Shown: positions 16,794 through 27,204 of the stretch, piece by piece | How positions within the stretch are numbered: the stretch's first letter is position 1 | How the letters are laid out: every line of letters begins with the position of its first letter | Origin: Pirellula sp. SH-Sr6A | Lineage (GTDB): Bacteria; Planctomycetota; Planctomycetia; Pirellulales; Pirellulaceae | Length of the DNA stretch: 64,000 nt | Direction: 5' to 3' | NCBI RefSeq assembly: GCF_001610875.1 | Contig: NZ_CP011272.1 | Span: forward strand, 2,461,988-2,525,987 | Notes under the pieces: model-generated | What the model was told of the DNA's origin: nothing | The model's database searches: none | The model's input: the letters and a program-made list of their open reading frames with translations, nothing else | Program-made: the position numbers and the translations under genes

Positions 16794-19700
16794 ATGTTGA
16801 GTCCACGTAAGTTCGCTGCCGGTAAGAAGTTCCTTCAACGATGGCAGAAAGCCAAGAAGCGTCAAGCTAAACGAGGAATTCAGCTTGAGTCTCTCGAAAA
16901 GCGGGAACTGATGGCTGCTGATTTTTCTCCTGGTGTCGAGTCGGCGTTAGCGACAATGCGTATCGCGGACCCTGCCATCCGAGTCCAAATCGGAAACATG
17001 CTCACCGCACGATATGGCGGCGGTAGCTCGACCTCGTCGGGTACGGGAGGGCTTTCCGGAGAAAGCGGCGCTCCGTTCACCACCTCGGAAGCGGAACCGA
17101 ACTCCGTCCGTTCCCAAGCCAACTTTTTGCCATTCGGGATTGGCCCTGGCAAGAACTCGGTGGTGAATGTCAACGGTCAGATGAACAACAACTGGGACGA
17201 AGACTACTTTGCCTTCGATCTGAAGAAGGGGGACATCATCGACATCCGGGCCAATGCTCTTGGTGTCGTTCAGCCGGGACTCACCTTGTTCAATTCCGCT
17301 GGACGAGAGTTGCTCCACAGCAAGCAGCCCTTTTATCCGCCCGCAGTTGGTCGACCGATTCCCGACAAGTCTCCGCGTTTCACAACGGGAGGTTCCACGC
17401 TCACTTACGTGATCGACACCGATGGTCGTTACTTCTTGAGCATCAATGATGCCAGCTTGAACTACTCCATCAATATGCGGGCCTATCGCCCGACGATCGA
17501 GCAAGAGCCGATTGGTACCAAGCAAAAATTGTTTGTCGATTTCGACGGTGCGTTTCTCCGTTCGGATGTCGTGGGATTGAATCCGACGGCGGTTCCCTCC
17601 ACTGTCCGTATTCCGGGACTTTCTCAAGCCCTTCCGCAGTTGGGACTTACCGATGCGGACGAGCCTGCTTTGATCCGCAACATTATGAATCGGGTCGAAC
17701 AAAAGCTTCGATTGCAGCTCGCACAGGATAGTTTGAACGGATGGTATTCCCAAACCGGTAACCCTGGCGACTTTGATATCGAAATCTTGAACAGTCTGGA
17801 ACATCCAGACGTTTGGGGACAACCCAATGTGGCCCGCATGATCGTCGGTGGTAATGCGCCCCAGTATGGCTTCCCAGCGGGATTATATGGTATCGCCGAA
17901 TGGGTCGACATCGGTAACTTCAACCGTGAGGACACTGCAGTTACATTCCTGGACGCGGCTATTTTCGAAGCCCAAACCACGCCGCGAGCAGGAAACGTTC
18001 CTCTGGCTGACTCCTTTGCTCAGAGTATTGCGGACACGATCGTTCACGAAATGGGTCACTTGCTCGGTGTTGCCCACACCAGCTTTACCAATAATGTGAT
18101 CACGATCATGGACGGTTTCTTGATCGATCAAATCGGGCAGGATGGTTTGTTTGGAACGCCGGACGACCAATTGCTGACCTTCAAAAACGACGAATACGAA
18201 CTGGGTGAGACGACTGCAGGTGGCGGTGTCAACAACACAGCGCAAGTCGTGGCTTGGGCGGCGGCGACGGGCAAGGTTGGCTCGACCATCTCCGGTCTCG
18301 TTTACAACGATATCAATCGCAACGCTCGCCAAGACGCGGGGGAAGCGGGCATTGGCGGCTGGGAAGTCTACGTCGACCTCAATAACAACGGCTCTCGCGA
18401 GCTAGGCGAACCGCGAGCCACGACGGCGGCAAATGGTTCGTACACCTTGTTCGTCGCTGCAGGCACTTACAACGTTCGCGTCACTCGACCTGCAGGCTGG
18501 GTTGCGTCGACCAACGCAGAGGTCGTGAAGTCCGTTACTGTGACCACCGCCGGAGCGACCGCAAACTTTGGTTCTTCGCTTCCCTCCAACCTGGCTACGG
18601 GTTTCAAGTGGTTGGATATCAATGGCGACGGTATCAAGGATTCGAATGAACCGGGACTGGCTGGCGTCTACATTTACTTGGACCTGGATGGCGACGACCG
18701 ACCGGACGTAGGGGAACCCGCATCCATTACCAAGGCGGATGGATCGTACTCCCTCACACCACCATCGGCTGGTGTCTTTACAATTCGAGAAGTGGTCGAT
18801 GCTGGCTACCGACAAACCTTCCCCGCATCCGGAGAACACATTGTGTCCTTCGACGGGATCACGCCATTGCGTGGCTATGATTTCGGCAATACCGAGTCGG
18901 CTGACTGGGGGGATGCACCATCTCCGTATCCAACCAATCGTTCGCAGAACGGAGCGTACCATGGTCAGCTCAGTGGTCTTCGTTTGGGAGTGAACTGGGA
19001 CGCCGAGCAAGACGGTCAACCATCGACCACAGCTACCGGTGACGATGTCAACGGAATCTTGGACGATGAAGATGGAGTAAGTCTGCTGGCACCGATCGTT
19101 CGCGGAGACAATTCGAACATTCTCCAATTCAACATCACCAACACGACCGGGAGCCCTGCTTATCTGCAAGGTTGGGTCGATTTCAATGGTGACGGCGATT
19201 GGAGCGATACCGGCGAGCAGATCGTTACCAATCTCATGGTTTCGGCGAGCGGATTGCAAAATGTAACCTTCTCGGCACCTGCCAATGCCGTGAATCGAAC
19301 CTACGCTCGTTTCCGACTTTCCCAGACGCAGAATCTTGGTCCGGCCGGACGAGCGGGTACTGGCGAAGTCGAAGATTACGTGTTTGACATCGTTAACGGT
19401 CCCCGGACTCTGTTGCAGCCCGATACGGCTACCGTGGCTCGCAATAGCCAAAGCAACGTGATCGATGTGATCGCCAACGACTTTGCACTTCCAGGGGAAA
19501 GCTGGCGAATTACCGGTGTGAGCTCTGGTTCCCGAGGCGGTCGGGTCACAATCGACACAGTCAATAATCGCGTTCTCTATACCCCTGCCTTGAGCTTCAT
19601 CGGAGTCGATGAGTTCACCTACACTGCCGTGACGGCAACGGGGCGTTCCGAGACGGCTCGCGTTACGGTCAACGTCGTCGCACAGTTCTTGGATCCGGTC

Positions 19701-21872
19701 GCGGTCGATGATTCGTTCGACGTTCCAACCAACTCGATCGGCTTCCCGCTCAACGTTCTTGCGAACGATGTTGAAGGTGCTGGCGGAGCATTGGTGGTTA
19801 CGAACGTAACGACTCCAGATAAGGGTGGTTCGGTTACCATTGGTTCGGGAGGACAAAGCATTCGCTACACGCCTCGCCGCGATTTTGGTGGAACGGAAAC
19901 GTTCTCTTACACTGCAACCGATGCGACGGGCAAGTCCACGACAGCCAAGATTACAGTGCACACCATCGCAGGAGACCGCGCCGATGATTTGGTTGAATTC
20001 AGCTTCGGCTTCTACAACCTCGCTGGCGAGCCGATCACTGAAATTCGTCAAGGTGAGCAGTTCATCACTCGCGTTTTTGTCGACGATCTACGTCCGGAGC
20101 GTGGAGCTGCCCAAGTTCCTCCTCTGTTTGTAACGGATCCCGGCGTTTACGCTGCTTACTTGGACATCCTTTACAGTTCCGGATTGGTGGCACCTGCGTC
20201 CCCAACTACGAACAATGGTTTGGACTTTGAGACCGCGTTCTTCCCACCCTATCAATCAGGGCGTGACGGATCAGCGGCCATCCCTGGAATCATCGACGAG
20301 TTTGGTGCATTCGCAGGTTCCGTACCTTCGATGAATTTCCCCAATCGTGTTCCTTTGGCCAACATTGTCTTCACGGCAACAAATCCCGGTCTCGCTGAAT
20401 TTGTCGGCGATCCTGCCGATCGATCGCCGCAAAGCGATGTTGTTTTCTACAATACCACACGATCCGGGGTTCCCATCGAAGAAATTCGGTACGGTCGCTC
20501 GACCCTCGAAGTGGTACCCAGCGGAGTGAACTTCCCTTATGCCAAGGATGATTCGCCGGCTCGATTGCCAGCGGGTCAGTCGTCGACCATCGATGTGCTG
20601 GCGAATGACATTCAAGGAACTCAGCCACCGATCCGAATCTCGTCCACCACGCAACCTGCGGGAGGTCAAGTTCAGATCTCGGATAGTGGAACTCCGACCA
20701 ACTTCTCCGACGATCGGATCATCTACACTCCGAATACGAACTTCACAGGTACCGATTCCTTCAAGTACACGATCACCGATCAACGAGGCTTCACCTCGAC
20801 GGCAACGGTGACGGTTCAAGTGGGAACCGAGGCACAGGTCCAAGCGGATGACTTGGTTCAACTTCGGCTCTCGATCACCGATTTGGCGGGTCAAGAGATT
20901 ACGCAGGTCACCGCTGGTTCGAAGTTCCAACTGCGAGGATTCGTCCAAGACCTTCGCAACAATCCAGTTGCAGCAGGGGTTTTTGCGGCCTACCAAGACA
21001 TCCTTTACAGTTCGAATTTGGTTTCGGTCGACACTCAAGCGAATGCACCATTCTTCCAAATCACCTATGGTCCTGACTATGTCAATGCGACCTCGGGAGA
21101 TGTTCGCATCGCTGGATTGATCAATGAAGTTGGTTCAGCACAAACGAGCGGTGCCCCCCTCGGGACTTCCGAGCGATTGCAATTCGTAATCACCATGACT
21201 GCGAACGCGGCAGGGGTAGCATCCTTCGTCGGAGATCCGGCTGACATCAAGCCGTTCAATGACACCCTTCTGTTTAACCCAACCAGCCCACTTGCCACCA
21301 ATCAGATTCGATATCTATCGGATTCCCTGGTGATCGTGGGCAGTGGCGGGACCGGTGGAACGGGCGGAGGTGGCGGTGAAGGCTTCACCAATCTCCGTAA
21401 CGCGTTCGACGTGAACGACGATGGATTCGTTTCTCCGATCGACGTACTGATCTTGGTCAACTCGTTGAATGCGGGCGGTGGCGGGGCGTTGTCGAACAAC
21501 ACCGATCCTGGCGCATCCGGAGAATCGACCGAGCATTATTACTTCGACGTGAACGCGGATACCTATCTGAGCCCGCTCGACGTTTTGGCTGTGATCAACG
21601 TGTTGAACTCTCGCTCGGCATCGGGCGGTGAAGGGGAAGACTCTAGCAGCGCACCATTGGTGGAAGCCAACGCACCAACCAATGAGTTCGTCGAAGTTCC
21701 CTTCCAGTCCAACAAACTCCTCGATGCGGCTGTCGCAACCCTTTACGGTCCGATGATGGAAGAAGTCGAAGAGGACGAGGAAGAGCTGTTGAGCTTAGCC
21801 GCTTACCTGGAGAACCAAGATTCCGATGAGGAAGATCTCTTTGATGGCTTAGCATCTGCTCTCAATGGCTGA
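16794..21872 (+). CDS. Giant surface protein: metzincin-like, SdrD-B, GEVED, Ig-like and dockerin domains
   Basis: 1692 residues. The basic N-terminus leads to LESLEKRELMAAD, the LE-R-L-A motif typical of exported planctomycete giants. HEMGHLLGVAH at 418-428 is a full HExxHxxGxxH zinc site of metzincin metalloproteases. Two SdrD-B-like domains follow (about 505-600 and 600-700), then a GEVED domain (about 700-870, ending GTGEVEDYVFDI). Next are VLANDV-type cadherin/Ig-like repeats and two copies of a roughly 190-residue cohesin-like module (from about 1060 and 1351, each starting ADDLV and holding a FVGDPAD block). The C-terminus has two dockerin-like calcium loops (FDVNDDGFVSPIDVL, FDVNADTYLSPLDVL) and an acidic tail. 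Protease activity and calcium binding are inferred. Confidence 0.92.
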   Translation: MLSPRKFAAGKKFLQRWQKAKKRQAKRGIQLESLEKRELMAADFSPGVESALATMRIADPAIRVQIGNMLTARYGGGSSTSSGTGGLSGESGAPFTTSEAEPNSVRSQANFLPFGIGPGKNSVVNVNGQMNNNWDEDYFAFDLKKGDIIDIRANALGVVQPGLTLFNSAGRELLHSKQPFYPPAVGRPIPDKSPRFTTGGSTLTYVIDTDGRYFLSINDASLNYSINMRAYRPTIEQEPIGTKQKLFVDFDGAFLRSDVVGLNPTAVPSTVRIPGLSQALPQLGLTDADEPALIRNIMNRVEQKLRLQLAQDSLNGWYSQTGNPGDFDIEILNSLEHPDVWGQPNVARMIVGGNAPQYGFPAGLYGIAEWVDIGNFNREDTAVTFLDAAIFEAQTTPRAGNVPLADSFAQSIADTIVHEMGHLLGVAHTSFTNNVITIMDGFLIDQIGQDGLFGTPDDQLLTFKNDEYELGETTAGGGVNNTAQVVAWAAATGKVGSTISGLVYNDINRNARQDAGEAGIGGWEVYVDLNNNGSRELGEPRATTAANGSYTLFVAAGTYNVRVTRPAGWVASTNAEVVKSVTVTTAGATANFGSSLPSNLATGFKWLDINGDGIKDSNEPGLAGVYIYLDLDGDDRPDVGEPASITKADGSYSLTPPSAGVFTIREVVDAGYRQTFPASGEHIVSFDGITPLRGYDFGNTESADWGDAPSPYPTNRSQNGAYHGQLSGLRLGVNWDAEQDGQPSTTATGDDVNGILDDEDGVSLLAPIVRGDNSNILQFNITNTTGSPAYLQGWVDFNGDGDWSDTGEQIVTNLMVSASGLQNVTFSAPANAVNRTYARFRLSQTQNLGPAGRAGTGEVEDYVFDIVNGPRTLLQPDTATVARNSQSNVIDVIANDFALPGESWRITGVSSGSRGGRVTIDTVNNRVLYTPALSFIGVDEFTYTAVTATGRSETARVTVNVVAQFLDPVAVDDSFDVPTNSIGFPLNVLANDVEGAGGALVVTNVTTPDKGGSVTIGSGGQSIRYTPRRDFGGTETFSYTATDATGKSTTAKITVHTIAGDRADDLVEFSFGFYNLAGEPITEIRQGEQFITRVFVDDLRPERGAAQVPPLFVTDPGVYAAYLDILYSSGLVAPASPTTNNGLDFETAFFPPYQSGRDGSAAIPGIIDEFGAFAGSVPSMNFPNRVPLANIVFTATNPGLAEFVGDPADRSPQSDVVFYNTTRSGVPIEEIRYGRSTLEVVPSGVNFPYAKDDSPARLPAGQSSTIDVLANDIQGTQPPIRISSTTQPAGGQVQISDSGTPTNFSDDRIIYTPNTNFTGTDSFKYTITDQRGFTSTATVTVQVGTEAQVQADDLVQLRLSITDLAGQEITQVTAGSKFQLRGFVQDLRNNPVAAGVFAAYQDILYSSNLVSVDTQANAPFFQITYGPDYVNATSGDVRIAGLINEVGSAQTSGAPLGTSERLQFVITMTANAAGVASFVGDPADIKPFNDTLLFNPTSPLATNQIRYLSDSLVIVGSGGTGGTGGGGGEGFTNLRNAFDVNDDGFVSPIDVLILVNSLNAGGGGALSNNTDPGASGESTEHYYFDVNADTYLSPLDVLAVINVLNSRSASGGEGEDSSSAPLVEANAPTNEFVEVPFQSNKLLDAAVATLYGPMMEEVEEDEEELLSLAAYLENQDSDEEDLFDGLASALNG

Positions 21873-21904
21873 TGTTTACAGCTCAGACCGTTTTGATTTG
21901 TTCG

Positions 21905-21940
21905 AGACGCCATCTTGCCTCCAGGATGGCGTCTTTTTTT
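21905..21940 (+). terminator. Terminator of the surface-protein gene
   Basis: GACGCCATC...GATGGCGTC hairpin followed by seven T residues, 33 nt after the stop codon. A textbook intrinsic terminator on the plus strand. Confidence 0.92.
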
Positions 21941-22010
21941 ATTTGCTAGACTGAGCATACCGAAAGGTATGGGCGGTTCTCCATATATGCGACTCAACAG
22001 GAGCTTGGAA

Positions 22011-22685
22011 ATGAAACGAATATTTTGTGGTGCGTTATGGATCTGTGCAGTCTATGGATGCGCGAATCTGGCAACAGCTCAAGACGTCACGAGCAATCGT
22101 GAAAAGATTCGCATGTTGATGCAGGAGGCCCAGGAGCTTGCCAAACTCGGAGATGACGAGGAGGCATATCGGATTCGCACCAAGATAGCTGAAATGTTGG
22201 ACGAGCAACGGAAAGAATCCGCTCCCTTTTCCCGCCCTCCCTTGGAACGCCGTGACCGTCCCGCAGAGCCGCCGTATCAGCCAGAGTCCGCGCGCCGCTA
22301 CCAAGGCCCACGAGATCGTATGCCAGGTCCTCCCCGGCCTCCACACGCTCGCCATCACGGCTCTCATCTGGATATGGCCCTAGAGCATATGCGAATGGCC
22401 GAACACCATTTGCTGGAATCGGGCATGACAGAACCAGCAGAGCAGATGCACCGACAGATTGAGGAAATCCAGGCGCGTCTGCGCCCGGTCCACGAGCAGA
22501 AAACGCAGCCCCAGCAGGAGTACCGCACCGAGAATCTAGACCGCGTCCCACCTCGCGACAGACCGGATGGACGCGAGGAACAAGAATGGATTCGGCGAAG
22601 TCTCCAAGAACTTCGCGAGGAAAATCAGCGGCTCCGCGAAATGATGCGAGAGTTGCACGAACGGGCGGGCGACCGTAATCGCTAG
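22011..22685 (+). CDS. Secreted coiled-coil protein of unknown function
   Basis: 224 residues from ATG 22011, chosen because AGGAG lies about 8 nt upstream and a signal peptide follows at once (MKRIFCGALWICAVYGCANLATAQ). The mature part opens with a helical Glu/Lys-rich segment (REKIRMLMQEAQELAKLGDDEEAYRI), then a Pro/Arg-rich middle, a His-rich HARHHGSHLDMALEHMRMAEHHLLE stretch, and a C-terminal coiled coil (LREENQRLREMMRELHERA). I recognise no family. Its stop codon overlaps the convergent nusB stop by 4 nt. Confidence 0.75.
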   Translation: MKRIFCGALWICAVYGCANLATAQDVTSNREKIRMLMQEAQELAKLGDDEEAYRIRTKIAEMLDEQRKESAPFSRPPLERRDRPAEPPYQPESARRYQGPRDRMPGPPRPPHARHHGSHLDMALEHMRMAEHHLLESGMTEPAEQMHRQIEEIQARLRPVHEQKTQPQQEYRTENLDRVPPRDRPDGREEQEWIRRSLQELREENQRLREMMRELHERAGDRNR

Positions 22686-23152
22686 TTGGCCAACTGCGGG
22701 GACGCTTCCTCGGATTCTGCGGGCGGCTCAGCAGTTGGCTCGGCAGGTTTCTGATGCTCCTTGAGGATCCGGTCCAAGATTCCATTGACGAATTGGCCGG
22801 AATTGCGGCTTCCGTATCGCTTTGCAAGCTCGATCGCTTCATTGATCGAAACCCTGCCCGGAACATCTCCAAAGAGGATCTCGTAAGCCGAGATTCGCAG
22901 GATGTTCCGATCGATGGTCGTCATTCGCTTCAAGGACCAATTGGCCGCATGCTTCGAAAGAACTTGATCGATGTCGGTCCGATGGTTTCGAACGCCGTAG
23001 AGAAGTTCCAAAGCGAACGTCACCAAGGGCTTGTTTTGCAGCATGCGTTTTTGAACAAACTGATCTGCAACACTGAATTCCCGAAGGGGATTGATGTCTT
23101 CTTCGTAGAGAACTTGAAGGGCAACCTCACGGGCACGTCGACGTGTTGTCAT
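22682..23152 (-). CDS. nusB: Transcription antitermination factor NusB
   Basis: 156 residues. RRRAREVALQVLYEEDINP at the N-terminus, then RMTTIDRNILRISAYEILF and INEAIELAKRYGSRNSGQFVNGILDRI, define NusB. It binds boxA RNA with S10 during rRNA antitermination. The last 22 residues (Pro/Glu/Ala) are a non-conserved tail. ribH, its common partner, is not next to it. Confidence 0.96.
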   Translation of the reverse strand: MTTRRRAREVALQVLYEEDINPLREFSVADQFVQKRMLQNKPLVTFALELLYGVRNHRTDIDQVLSKHAANWSLKRMTTIDRNILRISAYEILFGDVPGRVSINEAIELAKRYGSRNSGQFVNGILDRILKEHQKPAEPTAEPPAESEEASPQLAN

Positions 23153-23209
23153 ATTTGAAATTGGGAAAGATCAGAGTCAGGGAGGGATTTTTCGCAGTCC
23201 CTACATCAT

Positions 23210-24652
23210 TCAATGGGAGGGGGAGATCGTCAAGCTGGATTTGGTCAACATTTGATCGACTTCATTTGAAACGATGACTCCATAATTGATCGCACCGAGC
23301 CACCCCGACATGATGATGCCGACGCTTCCCGCGTGATAAAGCCCTCGGATTTGTTGCGGTAGCCCGCGGGAGACCGCAAGCCCCTCGAACTTGGTGCCAA
23401 AGCTCGCTCCGAGCTGATGCTTGGTGTAGTGCTGGAACGTCCTGGGCGTCGCAGCTTCGACGTGATCAATCATATCGCGACATCCCGGCACATACTTCTC
23501 CAGTGAACGGAGAGTGGACTCGATCAAGTCGGCTTTGCTGGCTTCGTATTCGGCGTCGCTGAGATTCGCCCAGTCGCTCCAATTGGCGTTGGTACTGCTG
23601 ACAATCGCATACCGTTCCTTAGCATGAGGCCGAGTTCTCGGGTAGTAGAAGCTGAACGTGCGAGAGGTGATATTCCTGTCCAAAAGCAAATCGGTTCGGA
23701 ATAAATTCGCAGTGGAGCAGAAAAGCAAATCCCCTGTCGATTCCTCCACCGTACAGCCTGGCTTCAACGCCATGTAGACTTGTGTGCTGCTGTTGTTGAG
23801 GCGTACGGCTTTTGCTTCCTGGACAAACTGTGGATCGAATTTGTCCTCCCCCACCATATTGAAGATTGTCGATCGCAAATTGGAATTGCTCACGACAGCC
23901 CGACACTTGATCTCGCGACCGTTCGCCACCACACCACGGACTCCGTCGGGGCCAACCAAAATGCTCGAGACTTCGCATCGGATTCGCGTGTCGACTCCGT
24001 TCTTGGTCAATTCCGTTTGCATTTTGGACACGAGATCATCCGTGCCCCCCTCATAAATGTAGACCCCTTTGGCCATGAAATTCGAGAAGACAATGCCGTA
24101 GGTGATCGCTGGGTCTTCCAAGGTCGATCCGTTGGCGTAGGTGATCGGCTCCATCAAGAGTCGAACAACATCCTCGCGTCCAGGAAAGAACTTTTCGAAC
24201 AACTCACCAGTCGTCATCCGCTGATCGTCGTAGAAGTTCATCCCTCGCGCGGTGTCGAAAAATTGCGTCACGACACGCTCTTCGATACCGAATCGCTCGA
24301 CCAGGAGTCGCGTGAAGTCCTCGCGATTGAAGGTAGTCGTGAGCGAGAACATGGGGTTATCGAACCGAATATTCTTTAACTGAACGATTTTGCTCGCGAT
24401 CTCTTCGCTCCAGTAACGACGGCAGCTTTTGATCATGCCGTAGGGGAAGCCGTGGAGAGAGATATCGAATGTGTGGCTTCCTGGACGCTTGAACCATGTT
24501 GCCAAGCCACCGAGTTTGTAGTGCTGTTCCAGCAACAGGACACGATGCCCGGCGCGTCCCAAAATATTGGCCGCGGTCATGCCTGCCAAACCGCTCCCGA
24601 TCACTACGACATCGTACTCGGGCAAAACACCAGCAAGGAAATCTTTTGGCAT
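23210..24652 (-). CDS. FAD-dependent oxidoreductase, phytoene-desaturase/CrtI-like
   Basis: 480 residues. The N-terminal FAD site is [35 protein letters not shown], and the C-terminal flavin contact is [22 protein letters not shown]. The overall layout matches the phytoene dehydrogenase/carotenoid isomerase/retinol saturase superfamily. No crtB, hpnC or hpnD lies nearby, so the substrate (carotenoid, squalene precursor or other) cannot be assigned. It sits 57 nt from nusB on the same strand and could be the upstream gene of that unit. Confidence 0.85.
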   Translation of the reverse strand: MPKDFLAGVLPEYDVVVIGSGLAGMTAANILGRAGHRVLLLEQHYKLGGLATWFKRPGSHTFDISLHGFPYGMIKSCRRYWSEEIASKIVQLKNIRFDNPMFSLTTTFNREDFTRLLVERFGIEERVVTQFFDTARGMNFYDDQRMTTGELFEKFFPGREDVVRLLMEPITYANGSTLEDPAITYGIVFSNFMAKGVYIYEGGTDDLVSKMQTELTKNGVDTRIRCEVSSILVGPDGVRGVVANGREIKCRAVVSNSNLRSTIFNMVGEDKFDPQFVQEAKAVRLNNSSTQVYMALKPGCTVEESTGDLLFCSTANLFRTDLLLDRNITSRTFSFYYPRTRPHAKERYAIVSSTNANWSDWANLSDAEYEASKADLIESTLRSLEKYVPGCRDMIDHVEAATPRTFQHYTKHQLGASFGTKFEGLAVSRGLPQQIRGLYHAGSVGIIMSGWLGAINYGVIVSNEVDQMLTKSSLTISPSH

Positions 24653-25143
24653 AAAGGCTTCAAAGGCAAACGCGTGAAAAGTCGCGAGGAATTGGGAAAC
24701 AGGTCATTGTTTCAACGGGTGGACGAACCAGCAAGCCGCATTCGAGCAGATCTCTACCGGAACATTCCGACGTGCTACGCGGAAACCCAAAAAGCAGCCC
24801 CAGCCGATCCCCCTACTTCCGACGAAAGAACCCCTGATCGCAATGGCCCTCATCGCAACGGAATGGATTCTCGCCGAGGGCGCCTGCACGCCCAAGACAT
24901 CCTCAGATTGCGAGACATTGTTTAGAGAGGGCAATGTTTCGAGAAGAGAATGGGTAGAGCAAGCAGTGGCTCGAAGCGGGGCAGCAGACCAAAGATTTGG
25001 CTATGGCCAAAAGACTGGCGTCCCAGGGTTGCGTCGCGATGCCATGAGCGGTGCAACTCCGCTCAGAGCAGATCCGTAGGGTTAAGATCCGTTCAGGACA
25101 GCTCAGCTCAGTACTACCCAGTACTGTGCAGATGGGAGGACAG
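24653..25143. other. Non-coding stretch before tRNA-Leu
   Basis: 491 nt with several short overlapping frames but none with a recognisable protein. Small direct repeats (CAGCTCAGCTCAGTAC, CCCAGTACTGTGCAG) lie at about 25095-25133. I see no RNA gene or mobile-element end. Confidence 0.45.
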
Positions 25144-25233
25144 TGCGGATGAGAGGAATCGAACCTCCACGGCCGTATGTATTAGGCCACTAGATCCTGA
25201 GTCTAGCGCGTCTGCCAATTCCGCCACATCCGC
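25144..25233 (-). tRNA. tRNA-Leu (anticodon CAG)
   Basis: The minus strand folds as a type II tRNA. The acceptor stem is GCGGATG/CATCCGC, the D-arm contains AATTGGCAGACGCG, the anticodon stem-loop is CTAGACTCAGGATCTAG with anticodon CAG, and a long variable arm (GGCC...GGCC) identifies Leu. The T-arm is GAGGTTCGATTCCTC. The 3' CCA is not encoded. It reads CUG leucine codons. Confidence 0.95.
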
Positions 25234-25308
25234 AAGAAATCGGGCAGGCAACCCCCGATTTGGTAGGAGATTAGCCGGGAAGAACGGTTTGGTCAAGCCG
25301 CATCGACA

Positions 25309-25337
25309 TTGGAAATGGCTGGACGCGCGCCTATACT
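25309..25337 (+). promoter_or_regulatory. Candidate promoter of msrB
   Basis: TTGGAA at 25309-25314 and TATACT at 25332-25337, 17 nt apart. This gives a short leader ending in a strong Shine-Dalgarno (GGAGG, 25381-25385) before the ATG at 25392. Confidence 0.6.
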
Positions 25338-25391
25338 AGAGTCAGACAGAATAACTTTCCAAAAGTCCTTAATCCCATTAGGAGGTCGAGG

Positions 25392-26090
25392 ATGCTTAAG
25401 ATGCAATGGTTGGCACCAGGTTTATTTGTAGCGGCAGGCTGCGGTTGGATGATCGCTGCGGATCCCCCAAAAGCGGACCCCAAGGATTCCGTTGCGACCA
25501 AAGACAGCGTAACGGCTGAAAAGTCTTCGGACGAGAAGACCACGAAGAAGGCAACCGGGAAGATCAATAAGAAGACAGGACTCCCCATGTTCAACCGACT
25601 CTCATCAGAAGAAGAGCGCGTCATTCTCTATAAAGGGACCGAGCGAGCATTCACCGGCAAGTACACCGATTACAAAGCGGACGGGACTTACATCTGCCGA
25701 CGCTGCAACGCACCCCTTTACAATTCCAAAGACAAGTTTCACAGCGGTTGCGGATGGCCTAGCTTTGACGACGAAATCAAGGGCTCGGTAAAACGCGTGA
25801 TCGACGCAGATGGCTATCGAGTCGAGATCCTTTGCAAGAACTGCGGCGGCCACCTGGGCCACGTCTTCGAAGGGGAACGCATGACCGCCAAAAATACGCG
25901 TCACTGCGTCAATAGCGTCTCGATGCTGTTCGTGCCCAAAGGGAAGGAGCTACCCAAGGTGATCACGGCAACGCCGGACGAAGAGGGAGCATCCGAGTCA
26001 GCTGGATCGATCGACAAGCCTACGGAAGAGGCCTCACCTGCCGAAGCATCCAAAGCGGGTGGCGAGAAGGCCAAGCCCGCAATCGAGTAA
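25392..26090 (+). CDS. msrB: Exported peptide-methionine (R)-S-oxide reductase MsrB
   Basis: 232 residues. A signal or lipoprotein-type leader ([19 protein letters not shown], possible lipid Cys17) precedes a Lys/Asp-rich linker, so the enzyme should act outside the cytoplasm. The MsrB domain covers about residues 68-185: [21 protein letters not shown], zinc pairs CRRC and [20 protein letters not shown] and the catalytic Cys in RHCVNSVSM. An Ala/Glu-rich tail follows. It repairs methionine-R-sulfoxide in proteins. The start is fixed by GGAGG 7 nt upstream. Confidence 0.95.
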   Translation: MLKMQWLAPGLFVAAGCGWMIAADPPKADPKDSVATKDSVTAEKSSDEKTTKKATGKINKKTGLPMFNRLSSEEERVILYKGTERAFTGKYTDYKADGTYICRRCNAPLYNSKDKFHSGCGWPSFDDEIKGSVKRVIDADGYRVEILCKNCGGHLGHVFEGERMTAKNTRHCVNSVSMLFVPKGKELPKVITATPDEEGASESAGSIDKPTEEASPAEASKAGGEKAKPAIE

Positions 26091-26127
26091 AAGAATATTG
26101 AGTCGGCCAAGCTATCTTGGTCGCGCG

Positions 26128-27042
26128 TTACGGACGGGACAGAAGTCCGCAATCGGTGAGCCATTCCGCGAAGCGGACGGGCCACGCTCCATAAGCAGCC
26201 TTGGCCTCGGGGCGGTAGCCAAAGCCATGTCCTGCATTCGAATAAATATGAAGCTCGGCGGGAACGCCAAGCTTTTTGTATTTGAGATAGACCTCAGCCA
26301 TCCCGATCGCGATATCATCCCGGTCTTTATAGCCCAACGCAATGAAGACGGGAGGCATTTCCTTTTCCACGGTGAAGCGTTTTGAACTCCCTGGATAGAT
26401 GAGGGCTTGGAAGTCGGGCCGGCTCGAAACACGCTCAATGGGGTCGGCGGATGAGGCGGCTCCTTCGACAGGTTGCATCGCTGCTAGAGCGGCTAATTCC
26501 CCTCCCGCAGAGAAGCCGAGCACTCCGATGCGATCGGTCCGAATCTCCCACTCCTTCGCCTTGGCACGGATCATCTGGAGAGCGCGCCGCGTGTCAGCCA
26601 TCGCATGATCATCGATCGTGTAAGTAGAGCCTTCTTCGCGCGCTAATCGGTACTTCAATACGAAAGCGGCGATGCCTTGCGAAGCAAACCATTCCCCGAG
26701 CGAGTATCCTTCGTGCCCCATGCAAAGCATGCGATGTCCGCCACCCGGCGCGATCAGAACAGCGGTCCCCGTTCCCTTTCCCTTGTCTGGTAGATAAGGG
26801 ACGATCGATGGATTGTGAATGTTGGTCACATTGCACTTGCCTGGACCGATGTCCTCACGTTCCGGTTCCTTGGCCCTCGCCTCGAAACCAGGGGCTCCTT
26901 TGTCCCAAAGCGGGATCGCGGTTGGCGTGCTTTCTTTTGCAATCGGTTCCGCTCCTGCAACCTTTCCCGCAAGGAAGAGGCAAGAGCTGAAGAGCAAGGG
27001 AACAGCGAGAGAGACCCGGCGTACAAACTGCGCGCGTTTCAT
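26128..27042 (-). CDS. Exported alpha/beta-hydrolase (carbohydrate-esterase-like)
   Basis: 304 residues with a signal peptide (VSLAVPLLFSSCLFLAGKVAGAEP). The oxyanion segment is AVLIAPGGGHRMLCMGHEG, the nucleophile elbow is GFSAGGELAAL, and the late His is in NAGHGFGYRPEAKAAYGAWP, with the acid in ALGYKDRDDIA. This is the layout of planctomycete xylan-esterase/BD-FAE-like enzymes, often found in polysaccharide-degrading sets. No glycoside hydrolase is adjacent here. Substrate unknown. Confidence 0.85.
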   Translation of the reverse strand: MKRAQFVRRVSLAVPLLFSSCLFLAGKVAGAEPIAKESTPTAIPLWDKGAPGFEARAKEPEREDIGPGKCNVTNIHNPSIVPYLPDKGKGTGTAVLIAPGGGHRMLCMGHEGYSLGEWFASQGIAAFVLKYRLAREEGSTYTIDDHAMADTRRALQMIRAKAKEWEIRTDRIGVLGFSAGGELAALAAMQPVEGAASSADPIERVSSRPDFQALIYPGSSKRFTVEKEMPPVFIALGYKDRDDIAIGMAEVYLKYKKLGVPAELHIYSNAGHGFGYRPEAKAAYGAWPVRFAEWLTDCGLLSRP

Positions 27043-27204
27043 GGAGCGATCCTACAGATGCGAGATGGAGGGAGACAAAGAGAGACCAAATCGAGGGCAT
27101 GGTCCGCTCCATTTTATCACACGGGTCACCGGGAGAGTGCGGGCTGGAGTGTGCAGATCCACGCGCTGAAGACCGCCGATGGTTGGCGACCGACACCTGT
27201 GAGT

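Noticed and set aside
18402-20051. Long minus-strand frame of 549 residues
   Set aside because: Antisense shadow of the surface-protein gene; no recognisable domain and codon pattern imposed by the real frame.
24452-25339. Overlapping plus-strand frames up to the tRNA
   Set aside because: Partly antisense to the oxidoreductase and tRNA, low-complexity composition, no motif; treated as non-coding.
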